This document shows positions 1-11,375 of a DNA stretch of 64,000 nucleotides, one piece after another. This DNA comes from Capra hircus (lineage: Eukaryota; Chordata; Mammalia; Artiodactyla; Bovidae). Each line of letters begins with the position of its first letter. Positions within the stretch are counted from its first letter, which is position 1. The position numbers and the translations under genes are program-made. The notes beneath the pieces are model-generated. The model did not search any database. It was not told where the DNA came from and saw nothing but the letters and a program-made list of their open reading frames with translations. Where the stretch lies: contig NC_030817.1 in the NCBI RefSeq assembly GCF_001704415.2, positions 50,143,550-50,207,549 of the forward strand. Direction: 5' to 3'.

Positions 1-279
1 GAACCATAACAAATAGCATTCTTCCAAGTTTTAGCATAAAACCCTCTTCAGGTAAAACAAAATACATGCAGTACATAAAGATCCTTTAACCAGTCCATAG
101 ATTAATAGTGATTTAAGTTAAATCGCTAGTATTCAGTGAATAGTACAAATTGAGCAAATTATTAGAATAGAATTCAGAATCAGAGAGGAGTTCATGCTGA
201 GTATTTTTCAGTCTGTCCCTTAATTCGCAAGACCTCTTATTCATCAACTAATTAAATTTAACATCTTTCCATTGTGGGT

Positions 280-620
280 GTTGAAGCCATCAGCCAAATT
301 AAATGAAGTCCCTTGTCGGATGCTCCCACAAAAATAAGGCCATACATTGATTGTAAAAGTTCAGAATGCAAGATGACGTCATTTAATGGAATGGGCCTTT
401 TATTCTGAAATGGAGCTCTTCATAATAATCGAGATTTAGAGCATAGCAGGCCTAGAAGTTTTCCTTCCCCTGCTAGTCCCCCAAGAGAAGCAGCCTGTCA
501 GCTGTATGCTAACGAGATGAACAATTAAACAAGGTCCTATCTGGCTGGCCCCACAGACTCTGAGCTCAGACAAAGAACTGTTTATACACCTGTTGCATGT
601 GTAGACAGAGCCATTTGAAT
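280..620. promoter_or_regulatory. Candidate intronic cis-regulatory element
   Basis: High-complexity, repeat-free intronic sequence. It holds a full palindromic CRE (TGACGTCA, 374-381) and two E-boxes, CAGCTG (499-504) and CACCTG (587-592). These are motifs for CREB/ATF and bHLH factors. The functional role is inferred; conservation was not tested. Confidence 0.3.
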
Positions 621-624
621 GCGT

Positions 625-1968
625 AGCTGCAGATTAAAGGGAGGACATGGGAGCCAGGGTGAGCACTGGTTAAAGAAAACTGTAAGAACTGTGAAAGTCA
701 GATTCTCCAGAAAATATGAGGCCCATTTGCGAGGGGAATCAAGTTACAAACAAAAAGTTCCTGCTAACTTCATTAATATGAAAAACTCCAGACTTAAAGT
801 TTTTGCTAGTCTGAGACCATTTTTTAAAGGTTCAGTTTTCTCAAGGTTGGTGTGAGAGAATATTTAGTTTGTAGTATTCCACAGAGACAAAGGTATTCAC
901 TGGCATTTTGTATCCCAAAACAAATTGAGTAACCTTTCTAATTTTCCTTCAGGGAAAAGCAAAATCCCCAAGGTTTATTGTTTCGGTAATGATCCTTTGT
1001 CTGCCAAGCCTTTCATGAGAAAGGAAGTGATAGGACATTTTTATTAGTTGAGATTCAGAAAATCAAAGAATTATTTATACTAATGAAGTAAAAAAAATAA
1101 GAATTTCACAGATGTATCATCACTTACCACTCAGTGAAATTCAGTTTGTTCAATGGTATTGTCTTCTGAAGCTCTAAAATAGGTTTCACAGATAAAATGC
1201 ATAGTAAATATACTTATGTTTAAATTTTAAAAGCCTATTTTTTAAAATACTTGGTATGATAGCTCAAAATACTATAGAAGAGCAAAATTAGCACATATTA
1301 CCAATGATCATAGGAAGTTTTAAGTCCACATTATAAATACAAACATAGAATCTTTTAGCTTTTGCTTTATCCTGCAATGACTTATTCAGCCTGTCAAAAT
1401 ATTCTAGTAATACATTACTTTTGAAATAAGCTGAGACTCCTAAGTTCCCAAAGAATTTTTAGCTATGTTTTATATCTATGTCATGTCTATTTTTATAAAA
1501 AGGAATTTTGAACCAACTTTCCCCTCAAACCATGAGTAGTTATAGCTAGCAAGAAAGCAACCTATGTGTTAAGAATAAACATGACTAGGATTCCCTAGAG
1601 ATAGGATATCATAAACTTTTTAAAAAATGATTTCCTCTCTTGAAAGTAATTTTCACAGTCTACTTCACTTGTTGTTAAGTTTAGTTCTTCAGATTTTTCT
1701 CAAGATTTTTTTATTGGGGGTGTGTTGAAGTTCAGTGTAGAAGTAAAGGTTACGGGATAAGGAAAGATTTCTTAAGTGGTAAGGGTGTAGAAGGCTACTT
1801 TCATTTCTGTGGTCCCTTCCCAGCTTTAAGATTTTGTGATTCTAATGAGTGATGAATTTGTGTGGTTTAGAAAAAGGATATAGTCAATGCTTGATCATCC
1901 AGGGGGAGTAGTGACACACCTAATCTTCAAATAATTTTAAAAGTAGCTGTGGAATACATTAAATGGTT
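625..1968 (+). other. TCF12 intron, unique AT-rich sequence
   Basis: I see no exon, RNA gene or recognisable repeat in this stretch. It is AT-rich with short A/T runs. Confidence 0.5.
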
Positions 1969-1969
1969 C

Positions 1970-2010
<41 letters not shown>
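1969..2010. repeat. (TTG)n microsatellite, about 14 units
   Basis: Perfect trinucleotide run of TTG/GTT in a TCF12 intron; likely length-polymorphic. Confidence 0.97.
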
Positions 2011-2012
<2 letters not shown>

Positions 2013-2689
2013 ACTACATTAAAGGTAAGAATAAAGGCAGAGGACAGATATTTCTTCAAAAGTAAGGTGGAAGACCTGGTATGTTCTGATCAGATCCACT
2101 ACCAATAGCCTGCATTGCCTGAAACTTTTGTTTCTTTTGTTTGGCTCACAGGAAACCAAAGGATAAACTTGCATAGGGGTATTTATATTAGGGTAAAATC
2201 CATACAAAGTCATGAAAGATAAAAGCTATATTCATTACTCAAGAGGGATTCAAAGCATGGTGTTTTACTGGGATTGAAGGATTTGTTGAAAAACAGTGGT
2301 TCTTATGTATAACTCCAGGCAATAAATCTATTTAATAAAGGCTTAATCTTCTAGTTGACTCATCTGCTGTTGTTCTAATAAAAAGCTTCATTTGTAACAG
2401 TTTTTCTAAAAATACTGCATTAGCTAAAATTGCATGCCATACCTTCTCAGTTTAAGTTAACTGTGACTTGTCTAAATCTGATTAAAACTGAGAATAAAAA
2501 TATATGGCAATTTTGGTTCCTGGGAATGTAGAACTTCTAAGTTATTTTAATTTTGTATTGCTTTTGCTACTCTTTTAATTTGTTTTGAGAAGAAATACAA
2601 ATTCATGGATACTTTAACATATTTAAGTAGTATGTAGAATAGCTTTTCAGATTGGCTGATACAGAATAGAGCTTATAATATGCTGTGCT

Positions 2690-2742
2690 CTTGCAAAGAG
2701 TCAGGCATGACTGAGTGACTAAGCACGGCACAGCACATCATA
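2690..2742 (+). repeat. Bov-tA SINE, 3' fragment
   Basis: The typical Bov-tA end (GCAAAGAGTCAGGCATGACT followed by GAGTGACTAA) without the tRNA-like head. Sequence after it (to about 2900) may be a decayed antisense MIR. Confidence 0.75.
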
Positions 2743-3023
2743 TAGAGTGCTTTGTCTCTGTTAGCTCGTTTGCTTCTCACCACAACCCTCTGTGGAATAT
2801 AAACTTTGAAAGTTAAAATTTTTTTTAATATTTTTTAAAAAATATTTTTGTTCAGAAACAGTACTACTACTATCAAGTCTTTTACAGTTCAAAAACCAGA
2901 AAAGTGATGTCCAAAAACAGTTGCTAAATTTAAATAAGTGATACTGTTTTCTCTATTAAACCCAGTGAAAGAATTTGAACAGTTACTGCCCCATGAACTT
3001 TTTTGTTTGTTTGTTTACTTTAG

Positions 3024-3138
3024 GTTGGAACTCATCGAGAAGACTCTGTCAGTCTCAATGGCAATCATTCAGTCCTGTCTAGTACAGTCACTGCTTCAAG
3101 CACAGACTTGAACCATAAAACACAGGAAAATTATAGAG
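3024..3138 (+). CDS. TCF12: TCF12 coding exon (upstream of the bHLH; Ser/Thr-rich)
   Basis: 115-nt internal exon, phase 0 at its start and one base of the next codon at its end. Upstream is a pyrimidine-rich tract ending TTTAG; downstream is the donor AGAG|GTAACT. It encodes 38 residues starting VGTHREDSVSLNGNHS and ending KTQENYR, recognisable as TCF12. Composition is rich in Ser, Thr and Asn, typical of the disordered segment between activation domain 2 and the bHLH of E-proteins. It has no catalytic or structured motif. The exon is intact, with no stop or frameshift. Confidence 0.93.
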
Positions 3139-3423
3139 GTAACTGTATTGTTGGTTTTCAGCAGTAGTGCAGACAGGTATCATTTGGAGCTCTGTCACCT
3201 TTTTCACAGTCAAATTGACATCTGTTAATCAAGTCATCTTAGGAGAATTCCAAACAATGGTACTACTGCATGAATGTGCAGGGTAGATATTTAGGGTTCA
3301 GTACTTTGATCAGTTTAGCTGATCCAATTATGGATGTTTAATGATGGATGGAACCCTGTGCAAACTGTTGTTCAGTCTTTACTGGTCATCTTTTTAGCTT
3401 CTATTCTTTTTTCCCCCCTTTTT

Positions 3424-3526
3424 TGGCCGCACTGCAAGGTGTGCGGGATCTTAGTTCCCTAACCAGGGATTGAACCCACACCCCCTGCAGTGGAGGCATG
3501 GCGTCTTCCATCACCAGGGAAGACCC
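3424..3526 (-). repeat. CHR-type (tRNA-derived) SINE
   Basis: Carries the antisense signature GGGATCTTAGTTCCCTAACC followed by AGGGATTGAACCC, the reverse complement of the tRNA-like B-box region. Lies in the intron between the first two TCF12 exons of the window. Confidence 0.8.
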
Positions 3527-4181
3527 TGTCCTGTCTCTTTTTAAATCACTTCCCCTCATGGCTGAGTCTTCATGGTCCCTAGAGGCAGTGAGAAAGATAT
3601 TTCTGGGTATATTTAGAGTTCTGAATGATAGTAGCTGTTGTTTAGAAGATTACAGTTTATTTGGAGAGACAGATAATTGTTGTAAAAAGCAAACTGTGGC
3701 CAATGTTATAGTAGACCTTATAAATAAGTACAAATATATAGGTAATAAAAGACCATCAAAGTAAAATTTTCCCAATTATATTTAACCATGATACCTGTTT
3801 TATTGTGTTTGTCCAGGAAAATGTTAAAGCTTATTTCTTTTACCTTGGCAGCATCTTAAAAGTTGGTTTCTAAAATGCATCTTGTTTCTCATACCTTGTT
3901 TAATTTTTAAATGGTACCTGAAAGTGAACATTGGACTCACCATCAGGGTCAAGCTTGTTTGTTTGTTTGTTTTAAATACAGATGCTTTAGAAAGCATTTT
4001 TTTCTAAAGTTGATGGACATGCTCTTTGCAACTCTGAATAGCTTACACTTTTACATCTTCAGATTTCCATCATAGCTCTAAAACAACTAAGGATATTTGC
4101 CATCAAGAAAGTTTTTTACTGTCTTAATTCTAATTCACAAATGAGTCTGGATGTTTAATTTGTTCTTTGCCTCTTTGTTAG

Positions 4182-4344
4182 GTGGCTTGCAAAGTCAGCC
4201 TGGAACTGTTGTTCCAACAGAAATCAAGACTGAAAATAAAGAGAAAGATGAAAACCTTCATGAACCTCCTTCATCAGATGACATGAAATCAGATGATGAA
4301 TCCTCCCAAAAAGATATCAAAGTTTCATCTAGAGGCAGAACAAG
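4182..4344 (+). CDS. TCF12: TCF12 coding exon (acidic linker before the bHLH)
   Basis: 163-nt exon between acceptor TTTGTTAG and donor ACAAG|GTATTT. It starts in phase 1 (the first two bases complete a Gly codon) and ends with AG of a Ser codon. It encodes an acidic/serine segment with the recognisable TCF12 stretches EIKTENKEKDENLHEPPS and SDDMKSDDESSQKDIK. The four residues IKTE (4223-4234) fit the sumoylation consensus psi-K-x-E. The donor +4 to +6 positions (TTT) are weaker than those of the other exons, so this junction may be more flexible. The region is the linker and repression-type segment just N-terminal to the bHLH. Confidence 0.94.
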
Positions 4345-4769
4345 GTATTTGTTACCATCCAGGTCATATTTCACTCACTTGCCATGGGTAAAAAGTGTCA
4401 GCTGTGTTCTAGATACTGTGTTGGGACTTTTATGTCTGTCTTCTCATTTAATCCTCACAGCATCCCTCAACAGGAGACACATGAAGCTGATTCTAAGTTT
4501 GTTTTCCATGTTGCCAACAATATTTTAGGGTCTGCATATAAAAAAGAATTACTTTTCTCCCCTCAGTGCTTATAGTCTGTATGACAGCTAGAGAACAAAA
4601 TAGCTAAAACAAGTTGAATTGTACAAGTATAGGTAGATGCAGTCTGTCAGTAATTATTTGAATATATTAAATATAGTAAGTATGTTATTATTATATATTG
4701 ATATATAATAAGTTATATATTATTAATTAGGTATATTATTTTAAGTTAAGGCCTCTTCTGTGATTTAAA

Positions 4770-4995
4770 CCTGGGGCTGGCAAACTATAGCCCATGGGCC
4801 AAATCTAGTTTATTGCCTGTTTTTATAAAGTTTTATTGGAACACCGCATGCACCATTCATTTACATATTGTCTGTGGCTGTTCTCATAGTGCAGTGGCAG
4901 ATTTGGGTAGATCTGAGAGATGGCCCACAAAGTTGAAAATATTTACTGCCTGGCTCTTTATAAAAGAAATTTGTGAACTCATGTTTTAAACAGTT
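4770..4995 (-). mobile_element. Ancient non-autonomous hAT-type DNA transposon (MER-like), copy 1
   Basis: Matches from memory a common mammalian MER element whose ends read GGCTGGCAAACTATAGCCCA and (inverted) AGTTTGCTGACC-like, with an internal AAAGTTTTATTGGAACAC. The same element appears inverted at 6313-6523. The subfamily name is uncertain. Confidence 0.65.
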
Positions 4996-5217
4996 TGAAA
5001 AGAGTGTGGAAAAGGAAGTGTTCCCCATGCACTGTTGTTGAACAAGGAGTTCTAGAAACTGGACTGGACTGCTTTGAAATATGGATATTGACACATAATG
5101 AGATTAGTTTCAAGTGATTTCTAAATTCTTCCATCAGATTTTTCTTTTAGTTCTACATGAAAAGAGATAATTTATTTGTGATACATCCTCCTCCTAGTCT
5201 TTTTTTTTTTTTTTTTC

Positions 5218-5416
5218 TGCTGGTGGCTCAGTGGTAGAGAATCCACCTGCCAATGCAGGAGACACAGGTTCAGTCCCTGGGTCAGAAGATTCCCTGGAGG
5301 AGGAAATGGCTACCCACTCCAGTATTCTTGCCTGGGAAATCCCATGGACAGAAGAACCTAATGGGCTACAGTCTATGGGGTCACAAAAGAATCGGACACA
5401 ACTGAGCACTCATGCA
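5218..5416 (+). repeat. Bov-tA SINE
   Basis: Nearly full-length: tRNA-like head GTGGCTCAGTGGTAGAGAAT, then the body ending near GGACACAACTGAGCACTCAT. A 17-base T run directly precedes it. Confidence 0.93.
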
Positions 5417-5499
5417 TGTGGTACATTCTATTTCTTGATATGTATTTATCAGTAATAGGTATATATCACACATATTTATATTTAAAACATTGTTCTTTG

Positions 5500-5665
5500 G
5501 GACCTCCCTCTTGGTTCAGTGGTTAAGAATCTGCCTTCCAGTACAGGGGATATGGGTTTGATCTCTGGTTGGGAAACTAAGATCCCATATGCTGCAAAGC
5601 AACTAAGCCCACATGGTGCAACTAAGGCCTAACACAGCCAAATAAATTTAAAAAATTTTTAATTG
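5500..5665 (+). repeat. CHR-type SINE
   Basis: tRNA-like head TTCAGTGGTTAAGAATCTGC and body with AAGATCCCATATGCTGCAAA; ends in an A-rich tail. Confidence 0.8.
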
Positions 5666-5737
5666 TTCTTTGTGTGAAAGTATGGTACAAAGGAAATTTC
5701 AATAAGTATGCTAGATTAACTAAAAGAACCAGCATAG

Positions 5738-5975
5738 GGCTTCCCTAGTGGCTCAGCCGTAAAGAATCCACCTGTCAATGCCGGAAACATGGGTTCGATG
5801 CCTGATCCGGGAAGATCCCACATGCTGTGGAACAACTAAGCCCATGTGCCAAGAAAAGCCACTGCAGTCAGAAGCCCGTGTACTGCAACTAGAGTAGCCT
5901 TTGCTTGCCACAGCTGTAGAAAAGCCTGCCCAGCAACAAAGACCCAGCACAGCCAGAAAAATTTAAAAATTAACT
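5738..5975 (+). repeat. CHR-type SINE, longer form
   Basis: Head GGCTTCCCTAGTGGCTCAGC, B-box GGTTCGATGCC, body ending CAAAGACCCAGCACAGCCAG and an A-rich tail. Confidence 0.82.
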
Positions 5976-6312
5976 AAAACCCAAAAATAAAAAAACAGCA
6001 TGGTCCTTTCTGTCATTCGTATATTTAAAAGTTGTCCTTTTATACTTGATAGTCTCACTGTTTTCAATACTTTAACGTTTCTCTTGGGGAAAATTAAATC
6101 TTACAACCTAATACTACCTATTTTTAAAAATAATTCTATCATTTTAATTTGCATTGTATTCAGTTGTGCAAGAGCACGAAGAAGACAAAACTGGGTCAGG
6201 GAATCCCGAGGCCACTCCTTTGAGGCATCTTAATTCTTTCAGTTTCATGATTTAAATAGAACTTTAGGGGAATAATTTATACCTCTCCTCATCATTCATC
6301 CTTTCATCATAC

Positions 6313-6523
6313 AGGTCAGCAAACTTCCTATGTGAAGGGCCAAATAGTAAATATTTAAGTCTTTATGGGTCATGCAGTGTCTGTTGCAACTATTGAACAC
6401 TGCCACTGTTGCATGAAAGCAGCCAAATACATAACACATGGGCGTGGCTCTGTCAATAAAATTTTATTTACAAAAACAGGTAGCTGGCTCTCGGGCCAGT
6501 TTGCTGAGCTCTGTTATAGGTCA
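6313..6523 (+). mobile_element. Ancient hAT-type MER-like transposon, copy 2 (inverted relative to copy 1)
   Basis: Starts CAGGTCAGCAAACTTCCTAT, contains GGGCGTGGCTCTGTCAATAA and ends near GCCAGTTTGCTGAGC. It is the reverse orientation of 4770-4995, 1.3 kb away. Confidence 0.65.
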
Positions 6524-6599
6524 TCAGAAATTGAAAATGCTGTATAATGGGTTAGCAAGAACTACACTTGATAGTTAATAATAGTAAATTTAAAACATG

Positions 6600-6800
6600 G
6601 CTTTGGATAAAATAAGGCTAACCTGGATTTGAATTATGGCTTCACTACATTTTGTCAGATGACCATGGCAGGTTAGTAAAACTTGCTGAGGTTTGGTTCC
6701 ATCTTAAAGGAAATTTTCTATTTAGGATTCTTGTGGGAATAAACTGAAAATTATACATATAAAGCTCTTTTCATACTGCCTCCCATGCTATAAATATCAG
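6600..6800 (+). repeat. MIR SINE, decayed
   Basis: Resembles the MIR order: CCTGGATTTGAATTATGGCT, a GATGACCATGGCAG core, then an ATAAAGCTCTTTTCA tail region. Divergent. Confidence 0.5.
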
Positions 6801-6937
6801 TAAAGGTACTATAATAATTTATGGTGATGATAATTTTATATACGTGTTCTTGGTTTTCTTCCACGAAGCACTACCTGGGTTCTTTTCTCCACTCTACAAC
6901 TAATTAGCAGTGTAATCCTAGGGAGGTCACTGATGTT

Positions 6938-7125
6938 GCAGTGGTTCTCAACCCTGCGCCGCAGACTTGTGTAACATTTTAGAAATGCAGGTGCATTTCT
7001 CAGCCAAGCTCACTGCCCAAGCATCCCCAGCAGTGGGGCCTTTGAAGACTGTAGAAGAACTCCTAAAGATGCTGATGAGTGGCCACATTTGGAAACCTTT
7101 GGGCTGGATAATCTGGAAAGGTTCC
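6938..7125. mobile_element. MER5A-like hAT-Charlie element
   Basis: Begins CAGTGGTTCTCAACCCTGCG, the characteristic MER5A end, with an internal TTTAGAAATGCAGGTGC. Confidence 0.65.
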
Positions 7126-7139
7126 TTTGAAGTCAACAA

Positions 7140-7639
7140 GCTAGTGATTCTCTATTATCAAAAGAATACTTTTACGTATTTCTCGACAGGTAGGAGTAAA
7201 AATCTGTTGTCTGCGTGTTCTTTATTAAAGTACTCAAGGTATTAGAGAAGAGGTGGAACATTGATTCTTTGTGTGTAGATTTTCCCGATTCTAAGAGACT
7301 CTACCCAGTAATTTATTCCTGAAATGTTGAATATACATAGAATTTTCTAGAAGTTATTCCAAAGCATTTTTCTCAATATTTTTCCAATTAGTCCATTTTC
7401 ATTACAGAAATTTGAAAATTATAGAAAAGCACACCAAGAAAACACAAAAAAACACTTGAATTAACCGCTGTTTACAAGGAATATCTTTTTTCTATAAATA
7501 CAGTTTAATTTGGAAATAAACTGGATATAAGTTTTATAATTTCAGCTTTTAAATTTAATAATGTATTTTTAACCTTTTCATCTATCCATGAGTATTTTCT
7601 ACAACATCTTTTTTCTTTTGTTTTTTTTTTTTGCTTTTA
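7140..7639 (+). other. TCF12 intron, unique AT-rich sequence
   Basis: I see no exon, RNA gene or recognisable repeat in this stretch. Confidence 0.5.
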
Positions 7640-7925
7640 GGCAGCTTTTTTGAGGTTTAATTCAAAATACAGTAAACTACATCAATTTTAAGTATATGAA
7701 TTTTGACCTTTGGCAAATGTATATGGTGATATACATAGATATTAATAATGTAGAATATTTCTGCCAGCATAGAAAGTTTCCTCATACCCATTTATAATCA
7801 GTCATCTTCTGTCATCCTCTGGCAGACATTGATCTGCTTTCCCTTACATCAGTTTTGTCTTTTCTAGAAGCTCCTGTAAATGGAATTATACAGCGCATGT
7901 AGTCTTTTGCTGCAAAATCTGCAGC
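7640..7925 (-). mobile_element. Ancient L1M 3' end fragment
   Basis: Resembles the antisense of the mammalian L1M 3'UTR (TTGAGGTTTAATTC, CTCCTGTAAATGGAATTATA). The following BovB may have inserted next to or into it. Confidence 0.5.
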
Positions 7926-7947
7926 TTGGTTTTTAGAGGCTGTATCA

Positions 7948-9846
7948 ATTCAGTTCAGTTCAGTCGCTCAGTTGTGTCTGACTCTTTGCAACCCCAGGAA
8001 CCGCAGCATGCCAGGCCTCCCTATCCATCACCAACTCCTGGCATTTACCCAAACTCATGTCCATTGAGTTGGTGATGCCATCCAACCATTTTATCCTCTG
8101 TCGTCCCCTTCTCCTCCTACCCTCAATTTTTCCCAGCATCAGGGTCATTTCAAATGAGTCAGCTCTTCACATCAGGTGGCCAAATACTGGTGTTTCAGCT
8201 TCAACATCAGTCCTTCCAGTGAACACCCAGGACTGATCTCCTTTAGGATGGACTGGCTGGATCTCCTTGCAGTCCAAGGGACTCTCTGTCTTCTCCAACA
8301 CCACAGTTCAAAAGCATCAATTCTTTGGCACTCAGCTTTTTTTATAGTCCAACTCTCATATCCATACATGACTACTGGAAAACCATAGCCTTGACTAGAC
8401 AGACCTTTGTTGACAAAGTAATGTCTCTGCTTTTGAATATGCTATCTAGGTTGGTCATAACTTTCCTTCCAAGGAGTAAGCGTCTTTTAATTTCATGGCT
8501 GCAATCACCATTTGCAGTGATTTTGGAGCCCCAAAAATTAAAGTCAGCCACTGTTTCCACTGTTTCCCCATCTATTTCCCATGAAGTGATGAGACTGGAT
8601 GCCATGATCTTAGTTTTCTGAATGTTGAGCTTTAAGCCAACTTTTTCACTCTCTTCTTTCACTTTCATTAAGAGGCTCTTTAGTTCTTCTTCCCTTTCTG
8701 CCATAAGGGTGGTGTCATCTGCATATCTGAGGTTATTGGTATTTCTCCCAGCAATCTTGATTCCAGCTTGTGCTTCTTCTAGCCTAGCGTTTCTCATGGT
8801 GTACTCTACATATAAGTTACATAATCAGAGTGACAGTATACAGCCTTGACGTACTCATTTTCCTGTTTGGAACCAGTCTGTTGTTCCATGTCCAGTTCTA
8901 ACTGTTGCTTCCTGACCTTCATACAGGTTTCTCAAGAGGCAGGTCAGGTGGTCTGGTATTCCCATCTCTTCCAGAATTTTCCACAGTTGATTGTGATCCA
9001 CAGAGTCAAAGGCTTTGGCATAGTCAATAAAGCAGGAATAGATGTTTTTCTGGAACTCTCTTGCTTTTTCGATGATCCAGCGTATGTTGGCAATTTGATC
9101 TCTGGTTCCTCTGCCTTTTCTAAAACCAGCTTGAACATCTGGAAGTTCATGGTTCATGTAATGCTAAAGCCTGGCTTGGAGAATTTTGAGCATTACTCTA
9201 CTAACGTGTGAGATGAGTGCAATTGTGCAGTAGTTTGAGCATTCTTTGACATTGCCTTTCTTTGGGATTGGAATGAAAACACCTCTTCCAGTCTTGTGGC
9301 CACTGCTGAGTTCTCCAAATTTGCTGGCAAATTGAGTGCAGCACTTTCACAGTATCATCTTTTAGGAGTTGTAGTGATGCTTCCTAAGGCCCACTTGACT
9401 TCACATTCCAGGATGTCTGGCTCTACTTGAGTGATCACACCATCATGATTATCTGGGTTGTGAAGATCTTTTTTATACAGTTCTTCTGTGTATTCTTGCC
9501 ACCTCTTCTTAAAATCTTCTGCTTCTGTTAGGCCCATACCATTTCTGTCCTTTATTGAGCCCATCTTCGCATGAAATGCTCCCTTGCTATCTCTAATTTT
9601 CTTGAAGAAATCTCTAGTCTTTCCCATTCTATTGTTTTCCTCTATTTCTTTGCACTGATCACTGAGGAAGGCTTTCTTATCTCTCTTTGCTATTCTTTGG
9701 AACTCTGCATTCAAATGAAGTTCTTTTCTCCTTTGCTTTTCACTTCCCTTCTTTGTACAGCTGTTTGTAAGGCCTCCTCGGAAAAGGCTTTGGATTTTTT
9801 TGCCAATTTGTCCTTCAGGAAAAAATGTTCCAGTTCAACCATGTTT
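7948..9846 (-). mobile_element. BovB (RTE-type) LINE, 5'-truncated, 1.9 kb
   Basis: Antisense to TCF12. The 3' end is the TTCAGTTCAGTTCAG/GTCGCTCAG motif at 7948-7970. Translation on the minus strand shows broken reverse transcriptase frames: 9355-9714 (fingers), 8855-9157 with motif A (FIDYAKAFDSVDHNQLW) and 8372-8797 with motif C (YADDTTLMAE). Several frameshifts separate them, so this is a dead copy. The N-terminal endonuclease part is absent. BovB is well known in ruminants and in squamates by horizontal transfer. Confidence 0.95.
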
Positions 9847-10485
9847 TAAAATCATCACCACTGATGGTAATATTTTTTTTCTGGAACAGAAAGTAGTAAT
9901 TTTCTGAGATACTTCTTTCATTCCGTATCTTAAGATTTTCTTCCTCCTCCTCAGTGGGCTGTGGAGAAGAACATAAGAACATAAACTATAATACATTGCT
10001 ATAATAGGACAGTGTTTCTCAGATGTTAATGTACATATAAATCTTGTTAAAATGAAGCTTCTGATTCAGTAGGTTTTCAGTAGAACCTGAAATGTTATAT
10101 TTTTAACAGTAATGCAACACTGTTTTTACAGTGAAGTAAAAAGTTTTTAAACAATAATGCTGATGCTGCTAATCATATTTGGAAAAGCAGGGTGCTATAA
10201 TATGTGGTCATTCAAATTATATTTATGAAGTATTTCACTAGTTTCAAGTCTTTATGTAGTAATGTACAGTGAAAATGCATTTAAATGTGTGTGTGGTATA
10301 ATTTCAACTATATAGCTATATATTTACATCAAGGAAAGATGAAAATTAATACACATTATTTAAGTGTAGCTGTTACCGTTTGATAAAATGTATAGGTCAT
10401 TTTAATTTTTATACTTCATAATTTTGTGCAATTAGTATATCTTTATAGGGACCCTAATGGACATTGTTGTTACTTTCATTTCCAG
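9847..10485 (+). other. TCF12 intron before the bHLH exon, unique
   Basis: AT-rich unique intron leading into the bHLH exon acceptor. No repeat recognised. Confidence 0.5.
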
Positions 10486-10718
10486 CAGTACTAATGAAGA
10501 TGAGGATTTGAACCCAGAACAGAAGATAGAAAGGGAGAAAGAAAGGCGGATGGCTAACAATGCTAGAGAACGCTTGCGTGTACGAGATATTAATGAGGCA
10601 TTCAAGGAGCTTGGTCGAATGTGTCAGCTTCATTTAAAGAGTGAAAAACCCCAAACAAAACTCCTTATTCTTCATCAGGCCGTGGCAGTCATCCTTAGTC
10701 TAGAACAGCAAGTCAGAG
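10486..10718 (+). CDS. TCF12: TCF12 bHLH-encoding exon
   Basis: 233-nt exon. Acceptor is TTTCCAG|CAG, a tandem NAGNAG; donor is CAGAG|GTAAGT, near-perfect. It encodes the acidic lead-in NEDEDLNPEQK and the whole basic helix-loop-helix. The basic region RRMANNARERLRVRD starts at 10544 and includes the E-box-contacting Asn, Glu and Arg residues. Helix 1 is INEAFKELGRMCQLHL, the loop is KSEKPQTK, and helix 2 is LLILHQAVAVILSLEQQVR. Known role: DNA binding and dimerisation with class II bHLH factors. Helix 1 carries GRMCQLHL as in TCF12, where TCF4 has GRMVQLHL. No disruptions. Confidence 0.97.
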
Positions 10719-11375
10719 GTAAGTAGGTTCAGCAGAGACATGAACTGTTCTGCTTCTGGTGGGCAGACATTTGTGTGTCCACTCACTCTTCCGCTTGAGC
10801 AAGTTGTTTATGTGTTCTCCTAGTACTCCTGCCATCGCATCATCTAGGTCAGGTTTTCCCTGGTTCTCTCACCTATATGTCTCACTATGTTGGTCAGTAT
10901 CTGTAGGTTCAGTGCTTCCCACAAACCAGTAGAGAGCAACGCTATGAAACAGTGCAGTGAACAGCCAGCCTGCCGCTCAGCATTAGCGTCTTGTGCCTCT
11001 TTGTTCTTATTGACTCTGGAATCCCATGCTCTTGAATTTACCTGCCTACACTTGTCCTCCCTGCTCTTTCCTGTCTTCCCTACTTTTCTGAAGTCAGTTT
11101 ATTGCCTGCTTTCCCCTGGGGCATCTGTGAGGCCCTGCTGGTTAATAGGATGTTTGGTCATGGCCTCTCTTCACTTTGCCTCCTATGAATGTCCTTTGTA
11201 TGCATGTCAGTAAGGTGTCAAGAGTTGCTTCATTGATCCCTCATCAGAAATGCCATGAGCTTCTTGGATGAATGTGTACTGGCATGCTTGAGTGTCCCTA
11301 AGGACAAAAGTGTGCTTTACATAGACTTATCCACTGTTGACTCAGACAACTCTCCCAACTGTTATTTTGATGGAA
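10719..11375 (+). other. TCF12 intron, unique
   Basis: Unique intron sequence after the bHLH exon. A 108-codon open frame (10887-11213) shows no domain and is not called. Confidence 0.5.

Noticed and set aside
5218..5290. tRNA-like A- and B-box sequences at many SINE heads
   Set aside because: They belong to Bov-tA/CHR SINEs, which derive from tRNA. None folds as an intact tRNA gene with proper arms in its own context.
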